Shown here: in pieces, positions 54,195-64,000 of the stretch
Numbering within the stretch: the first letter of the stretch is position 1
How the letters are laid out: the number at the start of each line of letters is the position of its first letter
Assembly (NCBI GenBank): GCA_003999685.1
Contig: CP021233.1
Coordinates: 744,001-808,000 of the forward strand
From: Taiwanofungus camphoratus
Taxonomy: Eukaryota; Basidiomycota; Agaricomycetes; Polyporales; Taiwanofungaceae
Length of the DNA stretch: 64,000 bases
Direction: 5' to 3'
Position numbers and translations under genes: made by a program
Notes under the pieces: model-generated
What the model was told of the DNA's origin: nothing
What the model saw: the letters and a program-made list of their open reading frames with translations, nothing else
Databases searched by the model: none

Positions 54195-56159
54195 GTTAGA
54201 TAGAGAAGTAGATTCACTGAGCGGGCAAGATGAATTGCATGAAGCGAACTGGCTCTTATAGGGGATTGAAAGGGCGGCTATACCGTTCCGGCCCTGCTAT
54301 CGCTGTGAGAGTATCAACAGAACGTGAATGACTGGAAGCGTGGGATCGCCGACAGTAAATGACATTTCCACTAGCCACAGTTCAGTACACCTCGCTCGCC
54401 CCACAAGTACCGCCGTGATACTAACACATGCAAATCGTAACCACAGCTTCGATCCGACTTGCGGTTCCACGCTATTCTATGTCAGTAATGCGGATGGATT
54501 CCAGGCGGACAAGAGAACCACACGGACCGTCTGTCGGACTGCATGCCGAGGAATCACAACATCAACTTGTGGAGTTCATTCGTGAAAGACCGAAGGAATG
54601 TTCGACTGATCGCGCAAGCGAGCTGCAACGCTGCGCTCAAACGCGCTCTACAGTACCCCGTGTCCGGACTTAAGGCGTCACGTGTGGGATGCGGTGTTAT
54701 GCTGGACACTCAAATGAAAGCATTGACCCTTGCTACATGGCAAATGCTCCGATTGCCAAAAAAGGTCCTAACGCTACCGTCTTTATTTCTGGTCCTGAGG
54801 CAATATGTAATGAAGCACCAATTTGGGCGCTCCGACGATAGAGCCGACTGGGAGACTCGCTTACAGATATAGGTATCACTGACCTAGAAGAGCTCTACGA
54901 CACCGAGTGAGAAAGACATCACCAGAGTTCTTCGTACTCCATACCTAAATCAAGCAGTTGCACACGGTTGGATAAGCTCATGAAAACCGCCATTATGCGT
55001 TGGCATTGGGACCGGTGTCCACTAGAAGTATCGACCATTGTGAGGGTCCGCAATGACCCGGGGTTCAAGCATCGGAAGTAGAGTTTCAAAGGCCACAAAG
55101 ATATGGACAAGCTACAGGTTAGTGTTACCACAGCTCCGGTGCTGGTCAAGAGATACATCTATCGATTCAAGCGAGGGGTCGAGGGTAAAGATACAGGTTT
55201 GCATCCCGGGTCATCGATGTGCCGCTTCCATTGTATGAATATCTGTTCAGCCTCTTCCAGTGAAGGAGGCTCGCTCGCTCTCATATCCAATGAAATTTCT
55301 TAAACTCGATAAGCATACGCATTGACCAGGCCAGGGTATCTTCAGGTCCAGGTGATTTACTGTGAGCCCTGAGCCTAGCTTTTCACTTCCAGGCACCTCT
55401 AGTCGCCCTGTGTCGAGACCTTGAATCAGTTTAGTGATTGATACCTCAATCTAAGAATCCAGTATGTATAGCGAAGGTGAGCATACTTAAACCTGCCGCA
55501 GGAGGTCTAGTGCCTACTGCCATGACGAAACCAAGATGGCTGTTTACTCGGGCCCGCAAGTGCTGTCACGGGGTACAGGAGGGCTTCGCCAACTTCACCT
55601 TGCCTTGTATCATGATTACAGCATCATACGGCCAACCCGGAGCACTCGTTTATGCAGTCTCGAACGGGATATTCAAATTTGAGTGAAGTGCGCAAAATTC
55701 GATGCGGCCTTGGCCGTAGGATGTTCTGAACCCCCTCGTACGAGTAGTATCCTATTTGCAAAGCATGAGCCAGGAGCCCAGGGCTTGTCGTCTTGACATA
55801 CGCAGGTGTCCAAGGAGTGAGCTAAGGATAGGTGAGAGGATGACATCAAGTTTGCGCACTGCGCGGTAACGAGTTGATATTGCCATGCTCCCTACAGACG
55901 TCCGATGACCCTTTGAGACTCGTGTGCTTTGTCGGAAATTCTGGACAGAAAGCAACGTAATTCAGAGTTGAGAAGTTTGCAAGTCCAGATACTAAACCAG
56001 GCTAATTCATGCACTAGCGTATCAGCATATGATGTGCTTATTCGAGGAGGGGGTACAAAGCAAGGACTAAGTGAAATGTGACTCACAAGGTCGCGATCGG
56101 TCACGGTCACTCCGACTTTACTATCATCGGGCTCACGCCACTCGAGTCCCAACGTTGTG
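54195..56159. other. Intergenic, about 2 kb; no supported gene
   Basis: Open frames at 54328-54872 (+), 54919-55158 (-) and 55438-55686 (+) have no recognisable family, splice logic or paralogue in the window. A decayed gene cannot be excluded. Confidence 0.45.
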
Positions 56160-57874
56160 ATGTTCGAATCCGGGAACGATGAAGCTTTGCGTATGCATGA
56201 TTTAGTTGGTGGGCCATTCGCAGTAATTGAATCAGATCCAGGTGAGTATGGTCGCTACAAATTTCATAGCCTCAGTCAATGCGGAATCCAATAGGCGTTT
56301 TCACTACTCTTATCCACAAGTTGGGTGTGCGAGGCCTGGAAGTCACTGAAATTTACGATATCGAACCATGGGCAATGGATTCTTTGGCTCCTCACGGACT
56401 CATCTTTTGCTATCTTTACACTGATGAGAATGACCCCCATGAGGACGCCAATGACGACGAAGGCTTCGAGGATCGAGATGCACAGCGCATATGGTTTGCG
56501 AACCAGCTCAGTGACGACGCATGCGCCTCGCACGCCATTCTCAACGTGCTTCTCAATTGCCCCGACATTGATTTAGGTGAAGAATTGCGAGAATTCAACG
56601 CAATGACGGAGAAAATGTCGCCAGTCGTGAGTTTCATTATCCCAGTCCTGTTCGTACCAGTCAAGGAATGAGTGTGCCTAGTAACACCTCACACAGATGA
56701 GAGGACTCTCTATTTCTAATTCTCATTTAATACGACAAGCACAGAACTCTCTAGCACGGTGTGTATCATTACGCCTGTACCTCTACTGCATACTCAATCG
56801 ATGTATCGTGTCTTGAGACCCACGGACGTACGTGGCAGTGTTCATGCAATCGCGGCGACTACTTTGGAAGCCCACAAAGCCAAGTCGAAGGCCAAATCCA
56901 TCCAGACTCCCCGGAGGAAGAAGCGTAAAATCTCTGGCACTACAGCCATGACCAAACACAGAGCGTCGGAAGCCACCGAGGAAAAGGAGGAGACATACCA
57001 CTTCATTGGTTATGTACCCGTACATAACAAGGTCTGGGAGCTCGATGGTTTGCGCAAGTCTGCGCTGGAGGTGGGCGAACTTGCATCTGGTGGCGGCGGC
57101 TCAAGCGATAGAACAGCCTGGCTGGACGTCGTCCGTCCCGCATTGAAGATGAAAATGCAGCGATACTTCGAGGGCGGTGCAGGCGGAAACGATCATATCC
57201 AGTACAATCTGCTTGCCATCGTAGATGATAGATATCAGAAGGCAAGCGACGAACTAGAACTGCTCAAACGAGAACGAACTGTGTTGGAGAGAAGACTGAA
57301 CCAAGTCTACCCGGACGGATGGGCTGACAAGGTAGCATTCCCTGAAGTCAAAGATCCTCCGAACAACGTCGTCGTACTTCCAGCATGAACTGATGCTTTG
57401 TGTGTCAGGTCGATCAGGAGCTTTTGGCTGACGCCTCGGAGATCTTCGCGACGTCCATCCGACCAAGTAGCGATGGAACAGTGTTCGGTCAAGACTTTGG
57501 ATTTCGCAAGTTGGACAAAGAGATCGCTATACATGATTTACCGGCGCGCAACCTCGCTGGAGCATGGGAGGCATGTGTGCGCGCTGCGAGTTCCGCTAAG
57601 GTTGCTATCGAGGATGAAGCCACGAAGTCGATGAATGCTCATGTAGGTGTCTCGCAAAGCTACCTGCGGTGCATTTAACTCATCGGCAAATTGTGCATTC
57701 TCGTAGACGGACCATATTAGCCGAACTTTCGACTACGAGCCCTTCATCAAGCAATTCATCACGTCTCTGCAGAACGAAGGTCTCCTTGATACCATACTGA
57801 GTGGTAAGCCTTCAAGTGAGGCGTTGAAGCAGCCCAAGGCCTCAGCCAAATCCAAGACAAAAAGAAAGAAGTGA
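56160..57874 (+). CDS. Ubiquitin C-terminal hydrolase, UCH37/UCHL5 type
   Basis: Six exons: 56160-56241, 56295-56626, 56697-56758, 56818-57331, 57409-57642, 57707-57874; about 460 aa. Start MFESGNDEALRMHDLVGGPF, then VIESDPGVFTTLIHKLGVRG. Catalytic residues: Gln in RIWFANQLSDDACASHAILN (FANQ) and Cys in DACAS; His in TYHFIGYVPVHNKVWELDGL and Asp in ELDGL. A basic insert (TPRRKKRKISGTT) lies before the His, longer than in animal UCHL5. The C-terminal helical part (SSSDGTVFGQ, NLAGAWEACVRAASSAKVA) ends with FDYEPFIKQFITSLQNEGLL and a Lys-rich tail KSKTKRKK: the ULD region. In animals it acts on the proteasome via Rpn13 or in INO80. Confidence 0.9.
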
Positions 57875-57879
57875 CAGTA

Positions 57880-58440
57880 TCACGGTTGGTTTACCAGTAA
57901 ATCTAATCCCCAAATGCACAGCGCGTCTGCGTGCTATACGTTATTGGTGAGGACCGGATGTCCCCACTCAAATTGGCACAGGTGACGCGTTGTTTTTGTG
58001 CCAATACCAATTGGACACCTGCTTCCGCGTTTCCAGCGATTTCGGAGGACCAACCACTGCCAAGTGTTGATTTGACCTTATCTCGTTGTGTTACGGACAT
58101 CGATCTCGACAGTTGACCGTGCTGCATGTTTTGGTAGTGTTGTGAACATTTACTCCTAAAGATGTAAACGCAATCTTTGTTCGCGGATAATTTGAAGAAT
58201 GATATTACTTTTCGTGCACAGTGGAGATCTTGGTACACATGAATGTCGTAGGTTTTTTTGCATGAGCACGACATTATTGTGTAGAATCGCTACGACCCTC
58301 AGCCGACATCTATAACATGCTCATGCACAAGCATTACTACTACAAGATGCTCTGCAAGAATACTTGGCTTCCCCTAAAGAATCCCCGTAGGCGAACTGAG
58401 CCAATTCAGGATGACGGGTTACGAAAATAAGCACTTACCA
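57880..58440. other. Intergenic; no gene seen
   Basis: AT-rich with a small open frame on the minus strand (57903-58274) that lacks support. Confidence 0.45.
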
Positions 58441-58856
58441 TTAATTTGGGCAGTCGCTGGGCCACGGCGGGGATTGGAACCAATTCGTGTATGTGTAAAT
58501 GTCCGTACTCGTCACTGTAGAAGTGAAGACAGTCGTAGTTGCGTACTCCGACCTCGTAGTGGTGAAAGTGTAGGTGTAGACATTGCTTCCAGTCACCACC
58601 GGATAGCTTACGAGGGTTGTCGTTTCTGTCGTGGTGTAGGGATACGTAGTGTGGGGCGCCGTAACTGTGCCCGTCAGAGTGAGTGTTTCCGTGGAGGTCA
58701 CCGGACACGATGAGTCGACTGTATGCTGCTCGTCGGTTAACACCCGCCATACTCGCATTGGGAGGAAGCGACCATGCGCACCGCAGCCGCCTGGGGCAGT
58801 CCAAAAGCCGCACTGAGGCCAGCAAGGGCGTTAAGAATACACATAAACCTGAACAT
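58441..58856 (-). CDS. Small Thr-rich secreted-like protein, exon join unclear
   Basis: The minus strand begins MFRFMCILNALAGLSAAFGL PQAAAVRMVASSQCEYGG, a likely signal peptide. A second frame then gives DSSCPVTSTETLTLTGTVTA, TTYPYTTTETTTLVSYPVV and VFTSTVTSTDIYTYTNWFQS PPWPSDCPN: Thr/Tyr-rich, as in small cell-wall or secreted fungal proteins, with a Cys near each end. The two frames lie 1 base apart with only about 40 bp between them; no clean GT-AG pair with the right phase was found, so either the start differs or a frameshift is present. Confidence 0.4.
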
Positions 58857-58899
58857 TGGGAAGGATGATCAAGACTCAGCAGCGGCACTGCTTGCAGGA

Positions 58900-60411
58900 T
58901 ATTCTGTTAGTCCGGCAGGGTCACGATAGATACTCTCAGGTTCTTTATACACCAAATGACAAGCCGGAACCGAGCTGCCACTCAAAGACACGTCAAAAAG
59001 TTGTCGTACGTTCAGTATGGCAGTAGCAGCGGGACAGGCGCGATCTATGCCATTTGAACAACCAGTGCGGTCCTGGCGATGCGACATTTCCTGATAGACC
59101 TGCTTCATAGATCAGTGTCACGATGAATAGCATCATGTCAATTGTCCGAATACAATATTGTATACAAGACTGAGCAGAAGAACAGTCAAGAGCAGCGCCC
59201 CTTGAATGGACCCATCGTTAAGCGATTCCAGATACCGAAAAATGCACCCAATGCAGGCATACAAAGCCGTAATCAGTTCAGAAGCATGATAATGCTGGCA
59301 TTCCGTGCATAGGCTTATCGATATTCGGATCCCTCAATTCGGTAAAAGGTCCCTTTTGAACTGTTCTCGGATAGGATGACTCGAACTGGAAAGTCCCATT
59401 CCTGCATTCTCCTTCAGGCGTCAGTAGATTAAGAAACATGTCACCTATCTTAGGGCCTATCCGGTCGCTGCACCTGGCATTACCTCAGGCCGGAACAGCT
59501 CCTTATTAAAGAGATAGTCGTACGTCCTGACAACGGTCAGGCACACAGAAAAACTTTGTATGCGTGGTCAGGGTCGGAAAGATGTTTGTCTCACTGGCAA
59601 GGTGAATCTCTGACAATGAAAGGAAAAAAAAAGGTGGATCATCGGGTGCTCAGCCTGTTGACCGGAATTCGGTTTCTTGCTATTCAGAGTGAGGGGAGGA
59701 AATAAAAGGTGAACCTCGTCATTTCTGCCAGAGGGCAAGATGCTGTATTGAGCGAGTCGTTTCATTGAGATGGTTCAATGGCAATCTTCTTCATTAGTGC
59801 GTGTCACAGTGCCCGGAAGCAGTACCAACATGAGTACGTGACATATTGTTTTATCGAAAAGATCGTAGACATTACCTAAATTCCCTTTAATGTCCTTGCG
59901 AAAGAGTAGTTTCTCCCTGCGCCGAGATTACCTCCTCTGAGTAAACATCGCTCTTGAAATTAGAAAGACACGCATTCCATGTTCGTACTAGTTTGAATAG
60001 AACTGCCCGAGTTGGCGGTATTGTATGGGAGAGGTAGTCCTGAGGTGTAGAAACGAATTACCGGCGGGAATACAAACTATCATTACTTTTACATTGTACG
60101 CTAGTTGCACCTCCTTAAATACTTCCAGTAAAGTGAGTCGGTGACCAAGATCAACTTGAAATAGTCCCGGTATTCTCGCTCTACGTCTCGGGCTCGAGTT
60201 CCAGTCAAGCTATGTAAGTACATAAGACGGCCTGCCACTCAACGAAGTTGGACTGCGCCTGTCCGACTGATATGTTCAAATGATCTGGTTCTGCCCTCGA
60301 CAAGAACCTTTACTAGTATGTGAACATAGACTCAATGAGGACTGACATTGATGCGTATCATATTACTAGTTTACGAATTCTGGGTGCTGAGTCAAATCAC
60401 CACGCCGCTTC
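58900..60411. other. Sparse region, about 1.5 kb; no supported gene
   Basis: Several short frames on both strands. None gives a recognisable protein. Confidence 0.45.
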
Positions 60412-61946
60412 TTGAACCAGTACCACCATCATCTCCATTAGATGCCCTAGCTTAGTCGTCCAAATGGCCCCTGCTTTCACTCCCATCTCCCATCCAACTG
60501 GCTCCCATCATACCGCTGGTGACTCTCAAGTCACTGGGACGCCCTTGACTGGCATGTCGTCTTCGAGGGTGTCCGGCGGTACACCTTCAGGGTGACCTGC
60601 CCCATATCCTGCGCCTGATGCGCGGGGATCTCAAACCCAAGCCCAAGTTGAGGCTCTACGACTTGCTCGTGGAGCCTCCTTTGAGATGGAAACGATCCCA
60701 GAGTCGTCTCCACCTCCCTCAGTTGCTGCAGAGGCTTTCATGCCAACTCAGCCTTTCATGCCCACCCCTACACCAGAGGTGAGCAACCCCCAGAGGGACA
60801 TTGAGGACAACACGTTTATCGATTTCCCACAGGGGGGGCCTGCACCGCATGTCTCGGCGTTGCCCGAGGCCATGATGTATGCAACGGCCCCCAAAGTGCA
60901 GGTCTTCCGAGGCACCTGTTCGTCACAAGATGAGACTCCAGACTCCCTGCTAGCGGCCATCAGGAAATCACTGCAACACATCACGTACACTCTGCACGTC
61001 GACCGGGATGCGTATACATGTATCATAAGGAGAGATGTTAACAAGTACCACACTGAAGCTTACGGGCTTGAGTGGAGGGACACAGCACAAGCTGCTCTTC
61101 AAGTGGCCAATCAAATGGTCACATTGATCAGGGCAGAACATATCGCAGATCTCAATGGGATTGGTCATCTGGCTACCCGTGTACGCGAACTAGTCGACAT
61201 TAGGGCGGAGTTAGAAGCCACTATTGCCAAGCAACGAAGTACCATCGGCGAAATGTCAAGGGCACTCACATTGGTACTCCCTAAACCATTGGATCAATGG
61301 TTTGAAGGAGCACGCACAACTCTTGGGGCCATCGCGACCTCAACCACCAACGATAGTGGCAAGCTCATCCAAGCTGTCACTACCAACACCTCCACTCTAC
61401 GAGCATTGTCAAAGAGAGTGGAAGGAATAGCTGCCGCAGCACCAGGATACGCCGCTGCTACGGCCTCATTGTCTGCTAAGCAGACGCCCAAACAGGTGCG
61501 CATCCAGTCACCACCTAAAGAAGGACCCAAATCTGCACCGGTAGACAAGGGAAAGAAGCGCGCGGCACCACCCTCCCCCACGAGGAGCAGGGCAGCCTCA
61601 CCTGCAGCAAAAAAGGCGAATACAGCTCAAGTAATCGACCTTACAGCTGACGATGGTCCCAACTGGGATGACATACGGGGAGCGACAGAGATCACACAAA
61701 TCGCCCCCAACATTTCACTGTCCGATGCTCTACGTATCGCGCAAGGATTGGCTGCCCCCGCCCAAGCGTCTATCAGACAGGGCGATAGCAGATACACACG
61801 TGATCCTCGTCTCTGCCCTGGCATAGGACGCGGGCGTGGGATTGGACCCACGATGCAGGCACGGGACCCTACCCGTTCACTCATCACAATTGGCGATTCC
61901 TCACCTGTTCGCCCCCCTCCCGTGATCAAACACGCGACACAACCGG
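60412..61946 (+). mobile_element. LINE 5' end with first ORF (ORF1)
   Basis: The 5' end shares TTCTTGAACCAGTACCACCA with the LINE at 1-2887. A frame opens at ATG 60464 (MAPAFTPISHPTGSHHTAG), has one TGA at 60593, and continues from ATG 60686 (METIPESSPPPS) to 62011, the last 21 codons lying inside the LTR-like repeat. The product of about 441 aa has a Pro-rich N terminus, a helical middle that may form a coiled coil (DIRAELEATIAKQRSTIGEM), a Lys/Pro-rich linker (KKRAAPPSPTRSRAASPAAK) and AQVIDLTADDGPNWDD, which looks like a SUMO-interacting motif (VIDLT followed by acidic residues). No CCHC zinc knuckle is seen, unusual for ORF1 proteins. The second ORF is not in view. Confidence 0.65.
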
Positions 61947-63712
61947 TGATACGACCTAGGGGACCCTGGTACCTAGGGAGTGCTCCGCGACGTGGCTGTG
62001 GGGTAGTGTGATAACTGTGAGGGTGTGAGGGTAGGAGCTACAACCTGTATGATACCGGGAAACCTGTATGTCTTGTTTTTGTAAGTAGGGGAGTAAGGGG
62101 CCAAGGGTCCTGCTCAACAGGATCTTGTTCCTAAGTGCTATACAATCCCTAAGGCCTTGCGAGGCCCTCCGAAGTACACGAAGTCCTTCGAGATTCTGCG
62201 AAGTCCTTCGAAGTTTTAGCTAAATCGCGCGAGCTGACTTCGTAGGCTGTATAGAGTTAGGGAGCAATAAGCCAATGGACTATAATTTCTACCAAGCGGC
62301 AGAGGGTACAAGACTGCTGCGAAGTCCCTTTTAGCTAGAGTTAGCTAAAGGGCGTAAGGCTTAGAGGTTTGTTAGAGCGAAGTGGGCGAGGTTTGGCCGG
62401 CGTAGGAGACTTGTAGGAGAGGTCGGATGGTTCGGAGAGCTAATACTTGGAATAGGAATGAGGGAACGAGGTTTCTGGAAGCTCTGAAGTGTCTGATGAC
62501 GTCGAGGTGTGGGTCGGAGAGTTCGAGGGCGTAGAGAGATGTACTATAGCCTGTAATGAAGGTTATGGGGGAGTCGTAGGGTTATTCGTAGGACGTAGGG
62601 ATGACGCAACGTGAGCCTAAGGGTATAACTAAGGTGGAGGCCCACCGGATAGGTGCTATAAGAGGTGCTGAAGGGCACGAAGTCACGGCGACTTCATAGA
62701 TCGTAGTGCGTAGTTCGGGAAGCGTAGACGTAGTTCGTAGATATATCGCGAGCGTAGACGTAGTTCAAAGGTACTGAAACGAAGCTGGGGTGGAGACTTA
62801 GGGACCTTAGGACCGTTCCTAAGGTTGTACTCACGGCGCTTTCCTAAGATCGGAGCTACAGGGGAACTGGTATTCCAAAGAGAGAAGCGTGCACTGAGGG
62901 GTCTCTCTTGTACATAGTAAACTACCTCTGACTAAATAGGGGAGCGTGAGGTGAACTAATCTTGCGCGAAGTGATCCTTACGAGTCCGAAATGTGTACTA
63001 AAGCGCATGGACTCCGAAGTGAACACGAGGAGGATAGGAACTAATTAGGAACTGAAACAGGGGAACTACGTACGGTAGAAAGGTGACCAAGTTCATTCAC
63101 AAGGGCGGGATGACTATCCGAGAGCAGCCATGCACCGTGATCACCTATCTTAGTGGGCTAAGAGCGCACAAAGTCCTTAGCAGCGGGACTTGGCCTAGTC
63201 GGGGCAGGAGGTGTCCTAAATGGGTGGAGGGTCATATGGATATGCCCTAGGATGACCTTATGGCATAGGATCGAGACCCATGGGGGTGCACAAGGCTTCC
63301 TAAGTCCAACTTCTGGAACTTCGGACCGTTTCGGAGCCTATCGGAGGTAGCTGCAATCACAAGAGCTAGGAGAGACTTAGCTAAGACTTCTTAGCTAAGC
63401 CCGGGATGAGTGACGTAGTAGATAGGACCTAGATCCAATGGAACAGTATGGGAGGGCCGGCAGTGTCCGATAGTGGACTTAGCAGGAGTTAGGGACTTCG
63501 CGTCTAGCATTCGAAATCTCGTAGCACCTCGTGTGACTTCGCAAGACTTCGTAGGGTGTTAGGAGGGTTTAGGAAGGAGAGGGGGCGTTAGGAATATTAT
63601 AGGAACCTATCCCTCCTGTCGTAGGCTGTAGGAGAGTCTTAGAGTGGTCGGTTGGGGGATTAGAAAGCTCCTAAAATCGCGATTCGGGGCCCAGGAGGCT
63701 ACAGGACTCATC
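61947..63712 (+). mobile_element. LTR-like repeat, copy C
   Basis: Third copy of the repeat at 1211 and 3156, about 1.77 kb, TGATACG...ACTCATC. Left flank ACCGG (61942-61946) and right flank AACGT (63713-63717) do not match, so unlike copies A and B it has no target duplication. Its left neighbour is a plus-strand LINE first ORF, its right neighbour a minus-strand LINE endonuclease. This fits ectopic recombination between two copies in different LINEs. Probable solo LTR, non-coding, young. Confidence 0.6.
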
Positions 63713-64000
63713 AACGTTCAGGACATTGAAGTCTCCGGACGGAAGCTTAAGCGCGACCAAAAGGCAATCCTTATGGGAGACACTATGGGTGACAACTTGC
63801 GGAGAGGCCGAAGCCCACCGCTTGTTGACATAAACGGCAACTCGGGAATCATTCGATGCCCCGAGGCACTTGAACGAGGCATGGGCAGACGTATTCTCAT
63901 ACACCTCCCCATCTCGTGACTTTGCTGATGCCACATTCTTGATGCGTCCCCAGTATATTTTTTGGATACAGATTATATCGGCATCTCTGTGTCTTTCCAG
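63713..64000 (-). mobile_element. LINE endonuclease fragment
   Basis: Minus-strand frame matches the endonuclease at 1-1210: AKSRDGEVYENTSAHASFKC, LGASNDSRVAVYVNK, VVTHSVSHKDC and LPSGDFNVLNV. It is cut by the LTR-like repeat at 63712 and runs off the window on the right. About 90-95% like the copy at the left end by eye. Confidence 0.75.

Noticed and set aside
54328-55686. Several 80-110-aa frames between the monooxygenase and UCH genes
   Set aside because: No domain, no convincing splice sites to link them, no paralogue in the window.
58441-58888. His-rich 160-aa minus-strand frame
   Set aside because: It overlaps the Thr-rich frame one base out of phase; the His richness is a frame-shifted reading of Thr/Tyr codons.
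1-64000. CRISPR arrays, operons or bacterial features
   Set aside because: None seen; gene structure and content are eukaryotic.

Overview
The window looks like a piece of a filamentous basidiomycete genome, probably an agaricomycete. Genes are split by many 50-70 bp introns, intergenic gaps are short, and there is an intron-bearing tRNA-Gly. The recognisable genes are eukaryotic housekeeping genes: GINS SLD5, NC2-alpha, exosome RRP42, UCH37-type deubiquitinase, Dap1/PGRMC, an SPX-RING ligase and an M24 aminopeptidase. I cannot name the species.

Layout. (1) 1-5.95 kb is a nest of retroelements: two LINE copies lying head to tail on the minus strand, two inverted copies of a 1.6-1.8 kb LTR-like repeat, and a small poly(A)-tailed retroposon. 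The right edge (60.4-64 kb) has the same families: a LINE first ORF, a third copy of the 1.77 kb repeat, and an antisense LINE endonuclease fragment. (2) 6.1-7.2 kb holds a decayed PD-(D/E)XK-like gene. (3) 7.67-26.44 kb is a huge inverted repeat: two arms of about 9.03 kb around a 708 bp AT-rich spacer. Each arm carries a complete-looking SulP-STAS-cNMP transporter gene (Vsb1/YGR125W type), a small 88-aa gene, a decayed copy of an unknown gene family (called family X here) and a truncated Dap1 copy. Most of the arms appear identical, but an internal island of about 1.17 kb and the outer 0.5 kb differ. (4) 26.9-27.8 kb has a second PD-(D/E)XK-like gene, almost the mirror image in position of the first. 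(5) 29.2-32.85 kb is a tandem module: family X copy 1, a duplicated Dap1 upstream region, family X copy 2, then the intact Dap1 gene. This is the evident source of the fragments in the arms. (6) 34.6-57.9 kb is an ordinary gene-dense host region. (7) 58-60.4 kb is sparse.

Most notable points: the mosaic palindrome, the chimeric family X gene that captured the Dap1 promoter, the symmetrical nuclease-like genes, four GC-AG introns in two neighbouring host genes, and a CaaX box on the SPX-RING protein. All exon boundaries were read by eye from splice sites and protein logic; none was tested with transcripts.
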